From assembly GCA_040880365.1 (NCBI GenBank), contig JBBDIO010000064.1, positions 1 through 7,157 on the forward strand: DNA of 7,157 nt, written 5' to 3'. Made by a program: the position numbers and the translations under genes. Below the pieces are notes generated by a model, which searched no databases, was not told the DNA's origin, and saw only the letters and a list, made by a program, of their open reading frames with translations. Of the stretch, positions 4,976 through 7,157 are shown one piece after another. The DNA comes from JBBDIO01 sp040880365 (GTDB taxonomy: Bacteria; Chloroflexota; Anaerolineae; Caldilineales; Caldilineaceae). Numbering within the stretch: position 1 is the first letter of the stretch; every line of letters starts with the position of its first letter.

Positions 4976-6340
4976 ATGACTACTTCCAGGCAGAAGGCGC
5001 GTGCGCAGATGGGCGCGTCTAACCAAAACTACCCGGTATCGCCGCCCGGCAAGTCTCCGGCGCAGCGGGTGCGCGATTTTCAACCCAGCGTCTTTGCCGA
5101 ATTCACCGTTTTGGCGCAACAACACGACGCGGTCAATCTGGGGCAGGGTTTCCCCAACTTTCCCGCGCCCGATTTTGTCAAGGATGCCGCGTGTGCGGCC
5201 ATTCAGGCGGATCTGAACCAGTATGCGCGCTCGGCAGGCCATCCGCGGCTAGTCAATGCGCTGGCGCAGGTCTACAGCCCGCTTTTTGGGCGGGAACTGG
5301 ATCCCATGTCCGAGATTGTGGCGACCGTGGGCGCGACCGAAGGCATCTTTGCCACCATGCAGGCGTTGCTCGATCCCGGTGATGAGGTGATTCTCATCGA
5401 ACCGTTCTATGATTCCTACCCGGCCGCGGTGCAGATGGCGGGCGGGGTTCCGGTCTATGTGCCGTTGCGTCCCGCGGCGGCAGTGGCGGGCCGCGCCCAC
5501 AGCGCGCAGGAGTGGCGGCTGGATATGGATGAACTGGCCGCGGCCTTTGGTCCGCGCACCAAGCTCATTCTGCTCAACACGCCCCACAATCCCGTGGGCA
5601 AGGTTTTTACCCGCGCCGAATTGGAGGAGATCGCGGCATTGGTCATCGCGCACGATGCCTATGTGCTGAGTGATGAAGTCTATGAGTGGATGGTCTATCC
5701 CGGCGCGGCTACTCCCGGCGCAGATTTGGCTACACCGGCTAATGCTGGGGCTGCTGCCGGGGCTGATACGGGAACTGTGAAGCATGTGCGCATGGCGACG
5801 CTGCCCCAACTGTGGGAGCGTACCATCACCCTGGGCAGCGCGAGCAAGACGTTTTCCGTCACCGGCTGGAAGGTGGGCTGGGCGATTGCGCCGCAACCGT
5901 TGGCCCACACCCTGTTTATGGCTCATCAGTGGATCCCGTTTGCCGTGCCCACCCCGCAGCAGGAAGCGGTCGGCCTGGCAATGGAGCAGGTGGCGGAGCG
6001 TGACTATTTTGCGTGGCTGCGCACGATGTATCAGGGCAAACGCGACCGCCTCTTAACCGTGCTGGATGCCTGTGGGCTACAGCCGGTCTGCCCCGATGGC
6101 TCGTATTTTATTCTATTTGATACGGCAGAGCTGGATGTGCCGGTGGCCGCGGATATGCGCCGCGATTTCGCGGTGGCGCGCTGGTTTGCCAGCCATGTGG
6201 GTGTGGCTGCCATTCCGCCCAGCCCCTTCTATAGTCCAGCCCATCGCCATTTGACCGACAATCTGGCGCGATTTTGTTTTTGTAAAACCGACGAGATGCT
6301 GGATGAAGCCGCGGCGCGTTTGCACAAGGTTTTTGGCTAG
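4976..6340 (+). CDS. Class I/II aminotransferase, kynurenine/methionine aminotransferase type
   Basis: A 454-residue PLP enzyme of fold type I that would transfer an amino group between an amino acid and a 2-oxoacid. The family motifs are GQGFPNFPAP (56-65), NQYARSAGHPRL (81-92), VATVGATEGIF (115-125), NTPHNPVGK (201-209), the PLP-contacting D233 and Y236 (LSDEVYE), the Schiff-base K291 (GSASKTFSVTGWK) and R432 near the C terminus for the substrate carboxylate. These fit the YbdL/kynurenine aminotransferase group (methionine, glutamine or aromatic substrates). The protein is longer than the usual 380-420 residues. About 24 residues (244-267) form an Ala/Gly/Thr/Asp-rich insertion, where relatives have a short loop before HVRMATLP. 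The first ATG (4976) has only a weak AGG 12 nt upstream. ATG 5009, with AGAAGG 11 nt before it, is an alternative that removes 11 residues. The TAG stop lies at a mobile-element junction. Confidence 0.9.
   Translation: MTTSRQKARAQMGASNQNYPVSPPGKSPAQRVRDFQPSVFAEFTVLAQQHDAVNLGQGFPNFPAPDFVKDAACAAIQADLNQYARSAGHPRLVNALAQVYSPLFGRELDPMSEIVATVGATEGIFATMQALLDPGDEVILIEPFYDSYPAAVQMAGGVPVYVPLRPAAAVAGRAHSAQEWRLDMDELAAAFGPRTKLILLNTPHNPVGKVFTRAELEEIAALVIAHDAYVLSDEVYEWMVYPGAATPGADLATPANAGAAAGADTGTVKHVRMATLPQLWERTITLGSASKTFSVTGWKVGWAIAPQPLAHTLFMAHQWIPFAVPTPQQEAVGLAMEQVAERDYFAWLRTMYQGKRDRLLTVLDACGLQPVCPDGSYFILFDTAELDVPVAADMRRDFAVARWFASHVGVAAIPPSPFYSPAHRHLTDNLARFCFCKTDEMLDEAAARLHKVFG
5705..5776 (+). repeat. In-frame low-complexity insertion with 12-bp repeats
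   Basis: This encodes residues 244-267 of the aminotransferase. Codons for AGAA and AGAD (residues 257-264) are a 12-bp tandem repeat with two differences, and PGAAT/PGAD (242-250) repeats a similar pattern. Relatives lack this stretch, so it probably arose by local repeat expansion in a surface loop. Confidence 0.6.
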
Positions 6341-6460
6341 TACTCTGAAAACTAAGTTTGTAAACGAATCGTGTAGGTCACCGCTCCTGCGGTGACAAAC
6401 GCTGTCACGCCAGGAGGCGTGACCTACGAAAGATACATAATTCAAGTTTACAGAGTACTA
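6338..6460. mobile_element. MITE-like element (119 bp) flanked by TA
   Basis: Terminal inverted repeats GTACTCTGAAAACT (6340-6353) and its near-complement ending at 6458 match at 13 of 14 bases. TA stands on both outer sides (6338-6339 and 6459-6460), and the outer C and G rebuild CTAG if the element is removed. IS630-family elements are known to use CTAG and duplicate TA, so the ends fit a non-autonomous IS630/Tc1-mariner-type MITE. The 119-bp body has no coding capacity and contains two hairpins inside a larger imperfect inverted repeat. It occupies the gap between the aminotransferase and aminopeptidase genes and provides the final G of the aminotransferase stop codon. Confidence 0.75.
6373..6427. 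repeat. Paired REP-like hairpins within the MITE
   Basis: Hairpin 1 has a perfect 8-bp stem GTCACCGC/GCGGTGAC (6377-6396) with loop TCCT. Hairpin 2 has a perfect 8-bp stem GTCACGCC/GGCGTGAC (6404-6423) with loop AGGA. The spacer is AAACGCT. The two hairpins are near reverse complements (20 of 24 positions including the outer GTAG/CTAC), so the segment can form either two small hairpins or one long stem. No T-run follows either stem. Confidence 0.85.
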
Positions 6461-6505
6461 GGCTGTGCGCACAACCCGGTTCGGCAGCATTTCTTTTGAA
6501 AACAC

Positions 6506-6508
6506 AGG
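6506..6508 (+). promoter_or_regulatory. Ribosome binding site for the aminopeptidase
   Basis: AGG in ACAGGTAG lies 9 nt before ATG 6518 and 12 nt before the adjacent in-frame ATG 6521, which favours 6518. No clear promoter is seen between the MITE and this site. Confidence 0.45.
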
Positions 6509-6517
6509 TAGATACTG

Positions 6518-7157
6518 ATGATGGAACTGCACGTAGTCCAGGGCGATATCGCCCAACAGCAGGTGGATTGTATCGTGGTGAATCTCTTTGCGGGCGTCAC
6601 AGAGCCGGGCGGCGCGACCGGCGCGGTGGATTCGGCTCTCAACGGTGCAATCCGCGGGCTGATTGCCGGGGGCGATTTTGGCGGCGCGGCCGGCAGCACG
6701 GCGTTGCTCTATACCCACGGCCAATTGCCTGCGCCCCGCGTGCTGGTGGTGGGGTTGGGTGCGGCGGAAAAATTTGACCTGCACGCAGCGCGCAAAGCGG
6801 CGGGCGTGGCGGCCCAGGCGCTCGCCAAAGTGAAGGGCGTGAAAAGCTTTGCCACAATTGTGCATGGCAGCGGCATTGGCGGGCTGGAGATTACGCCCGC
6901 GGCCCAGGCTTTGGCCGAAGGCACGCTGCTCGCGCTCTATCGTGCGCCCCAATATCGCCGGGAAGACCGCGCCCCCGCCCTGGAACAGTGTGTGGTGGTG
7001 GAATTCGACGCCGACAAGACCGCGGCGGTGGATGTAGGTGTGCAGATGGGCCTAGCCATTGCCAAGGGCGTCTTTACGGCGCGCGACCTTGCCAGCGAAC
7101 CCGGCAATATCCTCTATCCGGTGGAATTTGCCCGACGCGCCGAAGCCTTGGCCGAGG
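6518..7157 (+). CDS. pepA: Leucyl aminopeptidase (M17), 5' part
   Basis: The frame stays open to the window edge, giving 213 residues of a protein normally near 480-500. M17 enzymes are cytosolic metalloenzymes that remove N-terminal residues from peptides. The visible part is the N-terminal macro-like domain (ELHVVQGDIAQQQVDCIVVNLF at the start, then RVLVVGLGAAEKFD) and the hinge into the catalytic domain, ARDLASEPGNILYPVEFA. That hinge corresponds to the ARDLxNxPxNxxxP signature of the family. The metal ligands and the NTDAEGR signature lie beyond the window, so activity cannot be judged. Two consecutive ATGs (6518, 6521) can start it. It follows the MITE by 57 nt and may depend on an upstream promoter or one in the element. 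Confidence 0.87.
   Translation, partial: MMELHVVQGDIAQQQVDCIVVNLFAGVTEPGGATGAVDSALNGAIRGLIAGGDFGGAAGSTALLYTHGQLPAPRVLVVGLGAAEKFDLHAARKAAGVAAQALAKVKGVKSFATIVHGSGIGGLEITPAAQALAEGTLLALYRAPQYRREDRAPALEQCVVVEFDADKTAAVDVGVQMGLAIAKGVFTARDLASEPGNILYPVEFARRAEALAE

Noticed and set aside
6373..6427. The MITE hairpins as an intrinsic terminator of the aminotransferase gene
   Set aside because: Stems are strong but no U-tract follows either one. A structural effect on the mRNA is possible, but a classical terminator is not supported.
6373..6427. CRISPR-like repeat pair
   Set aside because: Only two units in inverted orientation with a 7-bp spacer; no direct-repeat array and no cas gene.

Overview
The window is high-GC bacterial DNA carrying five recognisable metabolic genes and one signalling gene, with AT-rich intergenic stretches. 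The phylum cannot be proved from the sequence. The protein styles, the mix of ATG and GTG starts and the short hairpin-bearing mobile repeat suggest a Chloroflexota-like environmental bacterium or MAG, but this is an impression. A run of exactly 100 Ns at 1146-1245 looks like a conventional scaffold gap of unknown true length, so linkage between the genes left and right of it rests on the assembler.

Left part (1-1245): a D-2-hydroxyacid dehydrogenase of the CtBP-like type (37-1104, +), then the gap. Right of the gap, on the minus strand, is a stand-alone CheY-like response regulator (1246-1611) whose 3' end is lost in the gap. From 1612 to 2041 lies a gene-free AT-rich region. It holds inverted repeats and a well-formed sigma70-type promoter reading into the next gene.

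Middle part (2042-4812): an enolase-family protein followed 80 nt later by a DUF1537 four-carbon acid-sugar kinase, probably one transcript. The enolase relative keeps the metal ligands and the catalytic Glu/Lys pair. It has Ala where enolases carry the His of the SHRSGET motif, and Asp for the Glu of IQEF. It is therefore probably not a housekeeping enolase; with a tetronate-type kinase beside it, action on a phosphorylated acid sugar is the most interesting reading.

Right part (4813-7157): a repeat-rich leader with its own TATAAT box precedes a class I/II aminotransferase of the kynurenine/methionine aminotransferase type (4976-6340), which has an Ala/Gly-rich insertion. A 119-bp MITE-like element with terminal inverted repeats and two nested hairpins sits exactly in the TAG stop codon of that gene and preserves it. 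Downstream is the 5' part of a leucyl aminopeptidase (M17) gene that runs off the window.

The strongest leads are the divergent enolase plus tetronate kinase pair, the stop-codon MITE, and the tandem repeats around gene boundaries.
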